Shown: positions 8,484 through 18,530, counted from the first letter of the stretch. The stretch: DNA of 64,000 nt from Rhizobium sp. AAP43 (GCF_001296045.1 NZ_LJHS01000007.1:62001-126000), one strand, 5' to 3'. Notes: a model not told the origin generated them from the letters alone. Translations and numbers: made by a program.

Positions 8484-10169
8484 ATGCGCGTGCCAGCATT
8501 TTCGGGAGGCGAGCGGCTGCTCGTCTCCCTTCTCTTTCTTTATGTGGTCACGACCACGCTTTGGCCGCTTGCCCGGCTTTTCGCCAGTGCTTTCCAGTCC
8601 GGCGAGGATGGGGCAGCTCTCGGGTTAATGCTTTCGACACTCACCAGTCGATCGACGCTTCGGGCGCTGACCGGCACATTGCAGACGGCGGGACTTTCTG
8701 TGATTGTTTCGCTTGTGCTCGGTGTTGCCCTGGCATTCGCCATCAGCCTGTTGAGGCTTAAAAGCCGAACGGCACTTACGTTTCTGATCCTGATGCCGTT
8801 GATCGTACCGTCGCAGACCATGGCGTTAGCATGGATCGAACTCTTCGGCGCCAACTCGCCCATCCTGAAACCGCTGGGCTTCGCTCCTCAGCCGGGCACG
8901 ACCAATCCGCTCTATTCGATCGGTGGCATTGCGCTCGTCATGGGTATTGAACACATGCCGCTTGTCTTTATCGCAGTCCGGTCTGCCTTGCGGGCACTCC
9001 CTGCCGATCTGGTCGAAGCCGCTCGCATCCTCGGAGTTTCACCGCATCGGATTGGAACAGGAATCGTCCTGCCGATCGTCATGCCTTCCGTCCTTGCGGG
9101 CGGCTTGATCGCGTTCACCGCCGCGATCGGAAATTTCGGCGTACCGGCGCTTCTCGGCATACCAGGTCGCATCTCGGTGCTGACGACATTGATCTATCAG
9201 CGCCTGAATGGTTTCGGACCGGCTGCGGCTGGGCAGGTGGCGACACTTGCCCTTACCCTTGCGCTCATGGCTGCGCTTGCCATCTTTCTGCGCAATATCG
9301 TGATGACGCGCATCGCAGTGCCACTTCCCGCTGGTGCGCCGTTCATGTCTCAACGACAGGCCCCGCTTGTCGAGGTGCTGCTTTGGTGTGTGGTGCTTTT
9401 CTTGTCGATTCTTCCGCTCGCAGCTCTCATGATGACCGCGTTGCTGCCGGCGATTGGCGTTCCCATTCGTCTTGACACAATCGGTCTCGAGCAGTTCCGC
9501 GCGGTACTCGAGAATGCAGCCGTCCGGCGCGCCTTTGGCAATTCGCTGATGTTGGCGGGTGTTACGGCTTTCACAAGCGTCGCGGTTGCTATCCCCTTTG
9601 CCTATCTTGCGGTCGGACGATCAAACACTCTTCTCAAGGTCCTGGACGTCGCCATTGAGGCGCCTTGGGTGATCCCCGGCACCGTCGTGTCGCTTGGCAT
9701 GATCGTCGCTTTCCTGCAGCCGCTTCCGCTGGTCGGGGTGTCGATCTATGGCACGATGGCCATCCTTGTTGTCGCCTATCTTGCCCGTTTTTTGCCGCTG
9801 GTCTTGCGACCTGTTGCTGCGGCTGCTCAGTCTGCCGATCCCTCGCTGGACGAAGCCGGTCGGGTGGTCGGCGCCGGCCTTGCCCGACGTATCCTGTCGA
9901 TTTTCCTGCCGGGTATCTTACCGGCGGCGATGGCCGGCGTAATCCTTGTCGTGATGACCGCGCTGAATGAACTGACGCTTTCGGCGTTGCTCTGGTCCTC
10001 AGGCAATGAGACGATCGGCGTTATGGTATTCGCGCTGCAATATGAGGGCAACTCGACGGCGGCGGCGGCGCTTGCCGTCTTGTCGACTTTTCTCGTCTTC
10101 GTGTTGGCGGCGGCTGCAACGATCCTTGCCCGAGTCCTGCCCAGGGGCGCGCTTCCCTGGATGGACTGA
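8484..10169 (+). CDS. ABC importer permease, FbpB type (two fused membrane domains)
   Basis: A 561-residue membrane protein with two homologous halves, each of about six membrane helices and each with an EAA loop (EAARILGVSPHRIGTGIVLP near residue 180, and DEAGRVVGAGLARRILSIFLP near 455). This double-length permease is the hallmark of Fbp-type importers. It begins 5 bp after the binding-protein stop, so the two are cotranscribed. Substrate follows that of the binding protein and is not known. Confidence 0.87.
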   Translation: MRVPAFSGGERLLVSLLFLYVVTTTLWPLARLFASAFQSGEDGAALGLMLSTLTSRSTLRALTGTLQTAGLSVIVSLVLGVALAFAISLLRLKSRTALTFLILMPLIVPSQTMALAWIELFGANSPILKPLGFAPQPGTTNPLYSIGGIALVMGIEHMPLVFIAVRSALRALPADLVEAARILGVSPHRIGTGIVLPIVMPSVLAGGLIAFTAAIGNFGVPALLGIPGRISVLTTLIYQRLNGFGPAAAGQVATLALTLALMAALAIFLRNIVMTRIAVPLPAGAPFMSQRQAPLVEVLLWCVVLFLSILPLAALMMTALLPAIGVPIRLDTIGLEQFRAVLENAAVRRAFGNSLMLAGVTAFTSVAVAIPFAYLAVGRSNTLLKVLDVAIEAPWVIPGTVVSLGMIVAFLQPLPLVGVSIYGTMAILVVAYLARFLPLVLRPVAAAAQSADPSLDEAGRVVGAGLARRILSIFLPGILPAAMAGVILVVMTALNELTLSALLWSSGNETIGVMVFALQYEGNSTAAAALAVLSTFLVFVLAAAATILARVLPRGALPWMD

Positions 10170-10226
10170 GGCGTAGGCGATATTGCAGGCGGCTTGAGGG
10201 AGCGCTTGAGAAAAAATGCGTTCCAT

Positions 10227-10269
10227 GAACCGGCTCAGAGCGTTCACTGAGGTAAAGCCGAGCCGGTTC
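10227..10269. terminator. Bidirectional hairpin between convergent genes
   Basis: A perfect 10-bp inverted repeat (GAACCGGCTC / GAGCCGGTTC) with a 23-nt spacer lies in the 165-bp gap between the permease and the oppositely directed GH105 gene. Its place suggests a transcription end for both sides. Confidence 0.55.
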
Positions 10270-10334
10270 TTGACCCCTTGTGATGCCGAGAATGCGGCGC
10301 ACAATCTCAATGCGGCCGTGATGGGGTCAGGCCT

Positions 10335-11453
10335 TTAGATGTAGCTGTGCAGATACTCCGTCAGGCAGAACATCGCCATGGCCTGTCCGTAGGGCATGGA
10401 AGTCCGCGGAATGGTCCGATAGTAGTCGAGATCGTCCGAGACGCCGGTGCCGAACGACACCTGCTGCAACTCACCTTTTGCGTCGATATTGGCCACGACC
10501 GCTTGGACGGCGCGTTCAGCCACGACCGCAAACTCCTCTGGCAGATAGCGTTTTCGTACAGCCTTCATCAGGCCATAGGCAAATCCCGCGGTCGCGGAAG
10601 CCTCCAGGTAGCTCTCGGGATCGTCGATCAGCGTGTGCCAGAGACCGCTGGCATCCTGGTATTTCCTCAGCGCTTCGGCCTGCGCGCGCAACACGGCAAG
10701 CAGATGACGCCGGATTGGATCCCCTTCCGGTAGATTGAGCATCTCGATGAATTCCGGGATCGCGATCGTCACCCAGCTATTGCCACGCGCCCAGAGTGCC
10801 CGGCCGAAGTTGTTCCGGCCGTTAAAGGTCCAGCCGTGGTACCAGAGACCAGACGAGGTGTCGGCCAGGAACCGGGTATGTGCCAGAAACTGGTACTTGG
10901 CTTCCTCGACATAATCGGGACGCTCGAGAAGCAGGCCGATCTTGGCAAGCGGCAGCACGCTCATCATCAGCGTATCGTCCCAAAGCTGCTGGTCGTTCAC
11001 CAGATGATAGACGATGTGCTGCAATCCACCGTCCTCAGTCTTCGGCATCCCGTGCATGACCCATTCGGCCCATGTATCGAGATAGGGGATCCAGGATTGG
11101 TCCGGCCGGCACTCGTACAGACATGCAAGTGTGAGGAATGGTGCGACGGTATTGACGTTTTTCGTTGGCGTACCTTCTTCGAACCGCGCGGCGAACCATC
11201 GTGTTATGATGTCCAGTGCCTTGGGATCGTTGGACATCTGCCAGTACTTGAACAGGCCATAGAGGCCGATGCCATGGGTCCATTCCCAGCCATTCCAGCC
11301 TTTTGTATCGATCTCGCGGCCATCCTCCAGACGCAGGAGAAAGGCGCCGGTCTCGTCCTTGATGTTGATGAGGTTCTCGGTGAGGCGGCCAATCAGAGAG
11401 ATGATCTCCGGTCGGGCTGCGATATGGGTCTTCTGGCGAAGCAGGGGATGCAT
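10335..11453 (-). CDS. GH105/GH88-type unsaturated glycuronyl hydrolase
   Basis: A 372-residue (alpha/alpha)6-barrel protein of the YteR/UGL family, which removes the unsaturated uronic acid left at the non-reducing end by pectate or rhamnogalacturonan lyases. Motifs: NGWEWTHGIGLYGLFKYW near residue 55, QLWDDTLMMSVLPLAKIG near 155 (the Asp pair holds the general acid in YteR), GLWYHGW and WARGNSWV. There is no signal peptide, so it acts in the cytoplasm on imported oligosaccharides. It is the last gene of the operon that starts at 17215. Confidence 0.87.
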   Translation of the reverse strand: MHPLLRQKTHIAARPEIISLIGRLTENLINIKDETGAFLLRLEDGREIDTKGWNGWEWTHGIGLYGLFKYWQMSNDPKALDIITRWFAARFEEGTPTKNVNTVAPFLTLACLYECRPDQSWIPYLDTWAEWVMHGMPKTEDGGLQHIVYHLVNDQQLWDDTLMMSVLPLAKIGLLLERPDYVEEAKYQFLAHTRFLADTSSGLWYHGWTFNGRNNFGRALWARGNSWVTIAIPEFIEMLNLPEGDPIRRHLLAVLRAQAEALRKYQDASGLWHTLIDDPESYLEASATAGFAYGLMKAVRKRYLPEEFAVVAERAVQAVVANIDAKGELQQVSFGTGVSDDLDYYRTIPRTSMPYGQAMAMFCLTEYLHSYI

Positions 11454-11488
11454 GGAATGTCCTCTCTGGGCGATCAGATGTTGGCGGG

Positions 11489-12889
11489 TCAGGCTGCGAT
11501 ATCTGCGAGCCCGGCCGGGAGTTGCTTTGCCGTAGCGGCGATCATCGCCCGGAACAGTTCGCTGGCTCGCTCCGCACCGATCGGAGCGACGAGGGGGTCC
11601 GCCAGGAAGAGGCCTTCAAGTGCGGCGGCGTCTTCCGAAATCACCGCGGCGAGAAGGGCGTTTTGACGGTCTGCATGGGGGCGTACCAAGGCCTCAACCG
11701 CTGCCGGCAGTCGTCCCGCCCGGATGGGGCGAATGCCATGGCCCGAGAAGAGAACATTGGTCTCGACGATTGTCCCCGGCGCCAGACCTTCCATATGGCC
11801 TGTATTCGGCATGTTGGCATTGACCACCAGGACGTCTCCGCGGGTGAGGGCCCGGATCTGGGCTACGAGCGCTTCTTCGGATGGCGGGCGGGGTGTCGGC
11901 GCAGTATTGGCTGTCTGAACCCTTTCAGCGGCAGCCTGCCGCTCGATGCGGTCCCGGCGACGCCAGTCGACTGGGGTGAGTGCGAAACCCCAATCCGTGC
12001 AGCGATCAAGGTACCAGCTCTGCGGCACGAACTCCGCCAGGTGCCGGTCGCCGGCCGCAGCAGCAATGCCGTAGCGCGCCGCGAGGTCGAACTTTACCTG
12101 GTTATGGTCCTCATAGAGCCGGGCGAACTCGTTCGTCTGGTCAATCGGCTCGGGGCGCCAGCCCTTTGACCGGTGTTCGGCCGCGAACGCCAGATAGTCC
12201 GGCATCCAGTCCCGTCCACCAACAAAGGCGCGGTCAACAAAGGTGAAGTGATTGATGCCAAGCACATTGGTCTGAACGTCGTGGAAGCCGAAGCGGTCGG
12301 TGCCTTCCGCGCGGTTGGCGAGCCAGGCGATGATTTTGCGCAGCTTCGTTACCTCATGGCATTCGCCCCAGGCCTTGATTGCGGGAAATGCCGCGTAAAG
12401 CGCACCGGTCAGGACTGACATGGGGTTTGTCAGGTTGCACACATAGGCCTTTGGGCAAAATTCACCGATGGCGCGACCGATTGCGAGCATGGCTGGAATG
12501 GCACGCATGGCCCGGAGATACCCGCCGGGGCCGACCGTATCTCCTACTGATTGGAGAATGCCCATGGAGGCCGGCAGATCGATGTCATGAGCCATGTCAT
12601 CGAAGCTTCCCGGCAGGATGGACACCACGACGAAGTCGGCGCCAATGAGGGCATCGTCGATATTGGTCGGTGCCGAGTAACGGATCGAAAGGCCTGCTGC
12701 CTCTGACATGCGGTTGCCGATCGTGGCATTGCGCTGGGCGGCTTGGTTGTCGATGTCGAACAGCCGAACTTCGCCGGCGATCGTGCGGTCATGGATGAGA
12801 TCTGACATCAGGACCTGTGCCCAATTCAATGAGCCTCCGCCGATATAGGCAAGAACGATTTCGGTATCGGAACGGGATCGGTTGAGCAT
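11489..12889 (-). CDS. Glycoside hydrolase family 4, probably alpha-galacturonidase or alpha-glucosidase/galactosidase
   Basis: A 466-residue GH4 enzyme; the family hydrolyses glycosides by an NAD- and Mn-dependent oxidation-elimination route. The N-terminal Rossmann motif is YIGGGSLNW; the metal ligands lie in VCNLTNPMSV (Cys) and GECHEVT (His). The start is 12889 because AGGAGG lies about 8 bases before it; an in-frame upstream start at 12925 has no such site. A GH105 partner and importer favour galacturonide substrates, as for Bacillus LplD, which also sits with YteR-like and lpl transporter genes. This is inference from context. Confidence 0.82.
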   Translation of the reverse strand: MLNRSRSDTEIVLAYIGGGSLNWAQVLMSDLIHDRTIAGEVRLFDIDNQAAQRNATIGNRMSEAAGLSIRYSAPTNIDDALIGADFVVVSILPGSFDDMAHDIDLPASMGILQSVGDTVGPGGYLRAMRAIPAMLAIGRAIGEFCPKAYVCNLTNPMSVLTGALYAAFPAIKAWGECHEVTKLRKIIAWLANRAEGTDRFGFHDVQTNVLGINHFTFVDRAFVGGRDWMPDYLAFAAEHRSKGWRPEPIDQTNEFARLYEDHNQVKFDLAARYGIAAAAGDRHLAEFVPQSWYLDRCTDWGFALTPVDWRRRDRIERQAAAERVQTANTAPTPRPPSEEALVAQIRALTRGDVLVVNANMPNTGHMEGLAPGTIVETNVLFSGHGIRPIRAGRLPAAVEALVRPHADRQNALLAAVISEDAAALEGLFLADPLVAPIGAERASELFRAMIAATAKQLPAGLADIAA

Positions 12890-12966
12890 GGCGGTTCCTC
12901 CTGGACACAGGTGTTCGTTCGGCAAAGGTCGATGCGACTGACCGCAGAGTTAAATTGTTGTCGACT

Positions 12967-14046
12967 TCAGTTTCGACGCAGGGAGAGACCCGCCGCATCG
13001 AAAAGATGGCATTGGTTGGGGTCGAAACGCAGCTCGACATCCGCGCCGTGCCGGATCGCCAGTTGGCCTGGCACGGAAACGGTGAGGTTGGTCCCAGACA
13101 CCGTCGTGACATACAGAACAGTCGCGCCACCGAGTTGCTCGACAAGTTCGACCTTCGCAGCCGTGAGTGAGATCCCCTCGTCGCCGCCAACGGTGATGTG
13201 CTCTGGTCGAACGCCGAAGGTGATGTGGGCACCCGCCATCAGCCCGGACCAGCCGGGATTGAGTTTCAGGCTCTGACCGCCGATCTCGATCGTGTCCTGT
13301 CCAATGACAGTGCCATCGACAAGGTTCATTTTCGGCGAGCCGATGAAGCCAGCAACAAACCGGTTGGCCGGATGATTGTACAGATCGAGCGGCGAGCCTG
13401 TCTGCATGATCTCGCCGGCCCTCAGCACGACGATTTTGTCAGCCATGGTCATGGCTTCCGTCTGGTCATGGGTCACGTAGATCATCGTATTGCCGAGGCG
13501 CTCGTGCAGTTTGGTGATTTCGACGCGCATCTGGACGCGAAGTTCGGCATCGAGGTTCGAGAGTGGTTCGTCGAAGAGAAAGATCTTCGGATCGCGCACA
13601 ATCGAGCGCCCGATTGCCACACGCTGGCGTTGGCCGCCGGACAGGGCCTTCGGCCGACGCTGCAGGAGGTGCGTGATCTGCAGAATTTCGGCCGCCTGCA
13701 TGACGCGGCGCTCGATTTCCTCGCGCTTGTAACGGGCGGTTTCGAGGCCAAAGGCCAGGTTCTTGTAGACGGTCATGTGCGGATAAAGCGCATAGCTTTG
13801 GAAGACCATGGCGATGCCACGCTTGGAGGCTGCAACATCATTCATCCGCTGGCCGTCTATCAGCAGATCCCCATCCGATATGGTCTCTAGACCTGCGATC
13901 ATCCGCAGCAGGGTCGACTTTCCGCAGCCGGACGGGCCGACGAAGACGGTGAATTCACCGGGTGCGATATCCAGATCGATCCCGCGAATGATCTCCAGCG
14001 CCCCGAAGCGTTTGACGACCTTCCGCAACTGAATAGGTGTAGTCAT
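12967..14046 (-). CDS. Carbohydrate ABC importer ATPase, UgpC/MsmK type
   Basis: A 359-residue ATPase with Walker [10 protein letters not shown], signature LSGGQRQR, Walker [17 protein letters not shown], switch His in [10 protein letters not shown], and a C-terminal MalK-like regulatory OB domain (GVRPEHI). Start taken at 14046 ([15 protein letters not shown]); the frame also opens at 14079 without a matching family extension. Middle gene of the sugar-importer operon. The MalK-like ATPases sometimes serve several importers. Confidence 0.88.
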   Translation of the reverse strand: MTTPIQLRKVVKRFGALEIIRGIDLDIAPGEFTVFVGPSGCGKSTLLRMIAGLETISDGDLLIDGQRMNDVAASKRGIAMVFQSYALYPHMTVYKNLAFGLETARYKREEIERRVMQAAEILQITHLLQRRPKALSGGQRQRVAIGRSIVRDPKIFLFDEPLSNLDAELRVQMRVEITKLHERLGNTMIYVTHDQTEAMTMADKIVVLRAGEIMQTGSPLDLYNHPANRFVAGFIGSPKMNLVDGTVIGQDTIEIGGQSLKLNPGWSGLMAGAHITFGVRPEHITVGGDEGISLTAAKVELVEQLGGATVLYVTTVSGTNLTVSVPGQLAIRHGADVELRFDPNQCHLFDAAGLSLRRN

Positions 14047-14105
14047 GGTTTTCCATCCGAATGTCTGTTGTCGGTCCATCTTTCAGGAGCCGTATATTCT
14101 CGTAT

Positions 14106-14981
14106 TCAGCGCTTCATGCCGGTGGTCGCGATCCCCTCGATGAGGAGGCGCTGGCAGCACAGGAAGATGAGGAAGATTGGCACCAGCGAGAGCAGGGACA
14201 TCGCAAAGAGTTCGCTCCAGCTCGACGATCCGCTTGAATCCACGAAGGAGCGCAGGGCGAGCTGGACCGTGTATTTGCTCATGTCGCTGATGTAGATGAG
14301 GGGGCCGAAGAAATCCTCCCACGTCCAGATGAAGGAGAAGATCGAAGCGGTTGCGAGCACAGGCAGCGATAGAGGCAGAATGACCTTCCAGTAGATGCGC
14401 CAGGGACTGCATCCGTCCATCATTGCCGCCTCGTCGAGCTCGCGCGGGATGCCGCGGAAGAACTGGACCATAAGGAAGATAAAGAAGGCATCCACGGCGA
14501 AATATCTGGGCACGATCAACGGCAGCCAGCTGTTGATCCATCCCAGTTCGCGAAAGAGCACATATTGCGGGATAAGCGTCACGTGATACGGCAGCATCAA
14601 TGTTCCGAGCATCAACGCGAACCAGATGCGTTTTGCCGGGAACTCCAGTCGGGCGAAGGCATAGGCGGCCAGCGAGCAGGCGACGACATTGCCGACCGTG
14701 GCCAGAACCGACACGATCAGGGAATTCAGGAAGAACTGTCCAAAGCTGACGCTGAGGCCGAACCAGCCGTTCGAATAGGCTTGTAGCGTCACTTGCGATG
14801 GGATCAGCCCGCTGTCGGCGGCGAAAAGCTCTTCAGCTGGCCGGATGGAGCCCGACGCCATCCAAAGGATGGGGTAGAGCATCACGAAAGAGGCGACGAT
14901 CAGGATCAGGTGGCTGAGGCCACCACGAAGCCGCGGAAACCTCGGCTCAGTGCCGGGCAGGGCGGGCGTCATATCACTCAT
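14106..14981 (-). CDS. Carbohydrate ABC importer permease, MalG/AraQ type
   Basis: A 291-residue six-helix permease with the EAA loop (ELDEAAMMDGCSPWRIYWKVILPLS split over residues 190-215). The long upstream frame is a shadow of the neighbouring permease; the likely start is ATG at 14981, which overlaps the end of the preceding gene by 8 bp and so is translationally coupled to it. Confidence 0.88.
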   Translation of the reverse strand: MSDMTPALPGTEPRFPRLRGGLSHLILIVASFVMLYPILWMASGSIRPAEELFAADSGLIPSQVTLQAYSNGWFGLSVSFGQFFLNSLIVSVLATVGNVVACSLAAYAFARLEFPAKRIWFALMLGTLMLPYHVTLIPQYVLFRELGWINSWLPLIVPRYFAVDAFFIFLMVQFFRGIPRELDEAAMMDGCSPWRIYWKVILPLSLPVLATASIFSFIWTWEDFFGPLIYISDMSKYTVQLALRSFVDSSGSSSWSELFAMSLLSLVPIFLIFLCCQRLLIEGIATTGMKR

Positions 14982-15921
14982 CGTAATGGACCCAGTATCT
15001 TGTTGAGGCGAAGGAGAGGGCCGTAACGCCCGCGATGATGACCACCAGTACCCAGGCGAGGGCCGAGGCATAGCCCATGCGGAAGTAGCCGAAGGCCTCC
15101 TGGTAGAGATAGAGTGTGTAGAAGAGCGTCGAATTGATCGGTCCGCCGGTGCCGCCCGAAATGATGAAGGCAGGCGTGAAGGCCTTGAAGGCATCGATCG
15201 TCTGGATCACGACATTGAAGAAGATGACGGGCGACAGGAGCGGCAGGGTAATCTTGACGAATTGCCGCCGCGCCGAAGCGCCGTCCAGGCTCGCAGCCTC
15301 ATACATGTCCGTCGGGATCTGGCGCAGGCCCGCAAGGAAGATGATCATGGGCGATCCGAACTGCCAGACCGATAGGATGACAAGAGTGTAAAGCGAATAG
15401 TTCGGGTTCGATATCCAGCTCGGGCCTTCGATGCCAAAGGTGGAGAGGGCGCTGTTGACCAAGCCGTTTGCGGCGAACAACTGGCGCCACAGCACGGCGA
15501 TCGCGACAGACGCGCCGAGAAGCGACGGCAGATAGAAGATCGCGCGGTAGAGGCTGAGGCCGCTGAGGCCACGGTTCAACAACATCGCCACGCCGAGCGC
15601 AAACGTGAGTTTGAGGGGAACGGACAAGGCGACGTAGAGAAAGGTCACCTTCATCGCTGCGGTGAACTTCGGGTCTGCGGTCGCCATTCGCACGTAATTC
15701 TCGGTACCTACCCATTCCGGGCTGCTGAGCAGGTCGAAGTTGGTGAAGGACAAGTAGAGCGACATTAACGCCGGACCCAATGTAAGCCCGAAGAAGCCGA
15801 CCAGCCATGGCAGGAGAAACAGGTAGCCCGTGACGCCGCCGTGGAACCACGAACGTCCGGTGGGTATGGATGAGCGCATAGCGCCCGGATCACGGGTGCT
15901 CTCTGACTGGCTGGTCGGCAT
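14974..15921 (-). CDS. Carbohydrate ABC importer permease, MalF/UgpA type
   Basis: A 315-residue permease with six predicted helices and EAA loop YEAASLDGASARRQFVKITL near residue 208. It follows the binding-protein gene by 4 bp and overlaps the second permease. Together the two permeases form the heterodimeric channel of an oligosaccharide importer. Confidence 0.88.
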   Translation of the reverse strand: MPTSQSESTRDPGAMRSSIPTGRSWFHGGVTGYLFLLPWLVGFFGLTLGPALMSLYLSFTNFDLLSSPEWVGTENYVRMATADPKFTAAMKVTFLYVALSVPLKLTFALGVAMLLNRGLSGLSLYRAIFYLPSLLGASVAIAVLWRQLFAANGLVNSALSTFGIEGPSWISNPNYSLYTLVILSVWQFGSPMIIFLAGLRQIPTDMYEAASLDGASARRQFVKITLPLLSPVIFFNVVIQTIDAFKAFTPAFIISGGTGGPINSTLFYTLYLYQEAFGYFRMGYASALAWVLVVIIAGVTALSFASTRYWVHYDE

Positions 15922-15925
15922 GGGA

Positions 15926-17215
15926 TCAGCCTCGCTTCAGATTTGCCGAGGTTTCGGAGACGAGTGTTTCGCCGGCTTGCTCGGGCGTCGATTGCTCGAA
16001 GGCAACTTCCTGGCTGATCCGGGTCAGAACATTGTAGTTCTCGCCCGAACCCTTCGGCGGCGGCGGCGGTAGCGGCCCGGAATAGGCTTCTATGTGGCTG
16101 ATGAACGCAAGTGCTTTGCGACCCACGTCGTCAACCTTGCTGGCCAGCGCGTCGCGGATTTCCGGTGCCGCCGGCACGCCGCGTTCGATGCCAAGGATGA
16201 GGGCACCTTCGGGCTCGCGGGCGAGGAAGTTCGCCAAGGCGACAGCGATGTTCGGGTTTTTGGCGCCCGCCGTGACCGACAGCATCTGGGATGGCTTCAG
16301 GTAGTGGCCCGGCTTGCCCCCATCCAAAGTGGGGCAGGCAATCAGATCGAGCGTGGATTTTGCCAGCTTTTGATATCCAGCGAACTGGTTTGAGAAGGCA
16401 AAATCGGTTGCCGCAGTGCCAGTTGTTAGTGGCGCAGTCTCGATCGTGTTCTTGTAGAGCGCCTGGACGTCAGGCGGGACGCACCCGCCCGATGCGCGAA
16501 TTTCGGACCAAAGCTTGAACCAGTCCGTAGCATCGGTCACGTCATAACCCAGGTTCCCATCGGCCGTATACAGCGACTTGCCGCGCTGCAGCAGCCAAGC
16601 CTCGAACGTGTTTTCCTGGCCGCTGCTGTCAGCCGTAGCGTAGAAATTCTTGCGTTTGCCGGCCTTGGCAAATGCCGCGCATTTTTCGGCGAACTGCTGC
16701 CAGGTCGTGCCGGAGGTTGGCGCCTCTACGCCCGCCTCTGCCCATGCGGCATTGTCGATCAGTGTCGCAAAGGAGTTTACGCCAAGATTGACGCCGAACA
16801 GCTTGCCGTCGACGGAGCACGAGGCAAGGTTGGCGGCGCCGAAGTCGGCGATCTTGAGTTCTTTGCCCATGAAGTCGTCGAGCGGCACGATGGCCCCACG
16901 GCCTGCATACTCGAACAAATAGCGGTAATCCATCTGGATCAGGTCCGGCGCATTTCCGCCAGCTACCTGGGTTGCCAGCCGGGTCCAGTAGTCGTCCCAG
17001 CCCATGAATTCGGTTTCAACGCTTGAGCCACCATTCTTCTGCTCGAAGAGGTCAACCGCTTCATTGGTTCTGCGCGCGCGCTCTTCCGAGCCCCACCAAA
17101 CCATCCTGATGCCGCCGTCCTGGGCGAAAGCGGAAATTTTGCCAAGCAGGGGCGTGAGTGAAACGCCAAGGCCGGCGACAAGAAGGTGCCGTCGTTTCAA
17201 ATGCATGTTGTTCAT
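15926..17215 (-). CDS. Extracellular solute-binding protein (family 1) of sugar ABC importer
   Basis: A 429-residue binding protein. The start at 17215 (MNNMHLKRRHLL) has a strong AGGAGG 6 bases before it; the frame runs further up without a ribosome site. The N terminus has a paired Arg followed by a hydrophobic run (KRRHLLVAGLGVSLTPLLG), resembling a twin-arginine signal although the full consensus is not met. The mature part starts near GGIRMVWWGSEERAR, usual for sugar-binding proteins. First gene of the five-to-six gene operon for uronide oligosaccharides. Confidence 0.88.
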   Translation of the reverse strand: MNNMHLKRRHLLVAGLGVSLTPLLGKISAFAQDGGIRMVWWGSEERARRTNEAVDLFEQKNGGSSVETEFMGWDDYWTRLATQVAGGNAPDLIQMDYRYLFEYAGRGAIVPLDDFMGKELKIADFGAANLASCSVDGKLFGVNLGVNSFATLIDNAAWAEAGVEAPTSGTTWQQFAEKCAAFAKAGKRKNFYATADSSGQENTFEAWLLQRGKSLYTADGNLGYDVTDATDWFKLWSEIRASGGCVPPDVQALYKNTIETAPLTTGTAATDFAFSNQFAGYQKLAKSTLDLIACPTLDGGKPGHYLKPSQMLSVTAGAKNPNIAVALANFLAREPEGALILGIERGVPAAPEIRDALASKVDDVGRKALAFISHIEAYSGPLPPPPPKGSGENYNVLTRISQEVAFEQSTPEQAGETLVSETSANLKRG

Positions 17216-17421
17216 GAAATCCTCCTCCCAATAAGATGGTGCTGGCATCCGCCTCGCACCTAAAGTTGCATGGTTTCCCCGGGATGCCCCTGCAATCTCT
17301 GACTGAAACTCCTCACGATAGCATGCCTCCCAGCTCGCTTCGTCCCGCCTGGTCCTCTCCAGACTGACCACAGGCTAGCGCAGGGTTTCAATCAGCACCA
17401 ATACAAAATTTCCCTTGTCAT

Positions 17422-17436
17422 ATAAGTGCAGCTTAT
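17422..17436. promoter_or_regulatory. LysR-type box before the regulator gene
   Basis: ATAAGTGCAGCTTAT is a perfect 5-5-5 inverted repeat and fits the LysR consensus T-N11-A. It ends 12 bp before the LysR start at 17449 and lies in the 233-bp gap shared with the divergent importer operon. Autoregulation is likely; a second, activating site nearer the operon promoter was not identified. Confidence 0.55.
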
Positions 17437-17448
17437 TATGCTGTCCTC

Positions 17449-18372
17449 ATGGACAAATTCCTGCTGCAGTTCATGGCGATTGTCGAGGCTGGCTCGTTTG
17501 TCCGGGCGGCGGAGACGTTGCTGATCTCGCAACCTGCCCTCACATACAACATGAAGAAGCTTGAGGAGGGTCTTGGTGTCCGGCTTCTCGAGCGCTCCTC
17601 ACGCGGAATCCGACTGACGGAGTATGGCGAGACGCTGTATCAAAGCGGCGAAATGATGCGCCGGACCTATTCCAATGCACTCGACCGGATCGATCGGCAA
17701 CGCGCAGAACTCGATCATGGTATCAGCATTGGAACTGGTTACTCGGTGTGGATCCTGTTTCTTCGAGACATGATGTTCGAATATGCTGCGCGGCATCCGA
17801 AGGCCCCGATCAATGTCAATATAGGCAACGCTCTCCGCGGTATGGATCAGCTTCTGGCAGGCGATATTTCCATTCTCGTCTCGCACCGGATCGAAAACCT
17901 GTCACGCGAGGAGGAACTCGTCTTTCGACCGCTGGGACTGACCCAGGACGAGTATTTCGCCCGCGAAGGGCATGTGCTGCATGAATGCCCGCGAAGCCGT
18001 GCCGAAATTCTGTCCTGGCCGACCACAATTGCATTTCCGCCCGAAGCGCGTCCGCGCCGGTTGCTTCGCAGTGGCGCCAGCACCGCCGCCGATCTCCCGC
18101 CCGGCAGTGCCGGTCACCAGTTCACGTCGAGCTCACTTGGCGCATGCATCGATTTCGCCCGTGCCACGAATGCGGTTTTGATCCACAATAACATCTTGAA
18201 GGGGCATCTGCGCGAACAGGGCCTGCTGCCGATCAAGACCTTGCCGGGCGACGAACTCAGGCCCTGGCCCATGGGAATCTATACCCTGCGCGAGTTGCGC
18301 CGGGATGCGACGATCGATCTTTTGCTGGAAGACATCGCTCGGCGATGGAGCGGTATTGGCGCTCAGCAATAA
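17449..18372 (+). CDS. LysR-family regulator, divergent from uronide operon
   Basis: A 307-residue LysR protein. Residues 1-60 hold the winged helix (FMAIVEAGSFVRAAETLL, SQPALTYNMKKLEEGLGVRLLER). The effector domain follows. Its start faces the sugar importer operon across 233 bp, the usual geometry for a LysR activator and its target. The start fits family length. The inducer is probably an imported uronide, by context only. Confidence 0.88.
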   Translation: MDKFLLQFMAIVEAGSFVRAAETLLISQPALTYNMKKLEEGLGVRLLERSSRGIRLTEYGETLYQSGEMMRRTYSNALDRIDRQRAELDHGISIGTGYSVWILFLRDMMFEYAARHPKAPINVNIGNALRGMDQLLAGDISILVSHRIENLSREEELVFRPLGLTQDEYFAREGHVLHECPRSRAEILSWPTTIAFPPEARPRRLLRSGASTAADLPPGSAGHQFTSSSLGACIDFARATNAVLIHNNILKGHLREQGLLPIKTLPGDELRPWPMGIYTLRELRRDATIDLLLEDIARRWSGIGAQQ

Positions 18373-18470
18373 GGGTCGGCCGCGTCGTTCTATTACCCGG
18401 CCATCGATGACCTATAGCCGTGGCATGTTTCGACAAAGGAGCTTTTTCTTCGATCCGGTCAGGACCGGTG

Positions 18471-18489
18471 TTCAGGTGTCTGTCAGCTT
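18471..18489 (+). promoter_or_regulatory. Candidate response-regulator box upstream of eptA
   Basis: TTCAG-GTGT-CTGTCAG-C-TT. The same pattern TTCAG-N4-CTGTCAG-Y-TT occurs before the PepSY gene and before the response-regulator gene. The two TCAG cores are 11 bp apart, one helical turn, as for OmpR-family tandem half-sites. It ends 41 bp before the eptA start. Confidence 0.65.
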
Positions 18490-18530
18490 TCAACGTCAGT
18501 GCAGGATCAAACGATCCATGACGGAAGGAT

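Noticed and set aside
7474-8499. 341-codon minus-strand frame over the binding-protein gene
   Set aside because: Antisense shadow; the plus-strand protein has a signal peptide and family motifs.
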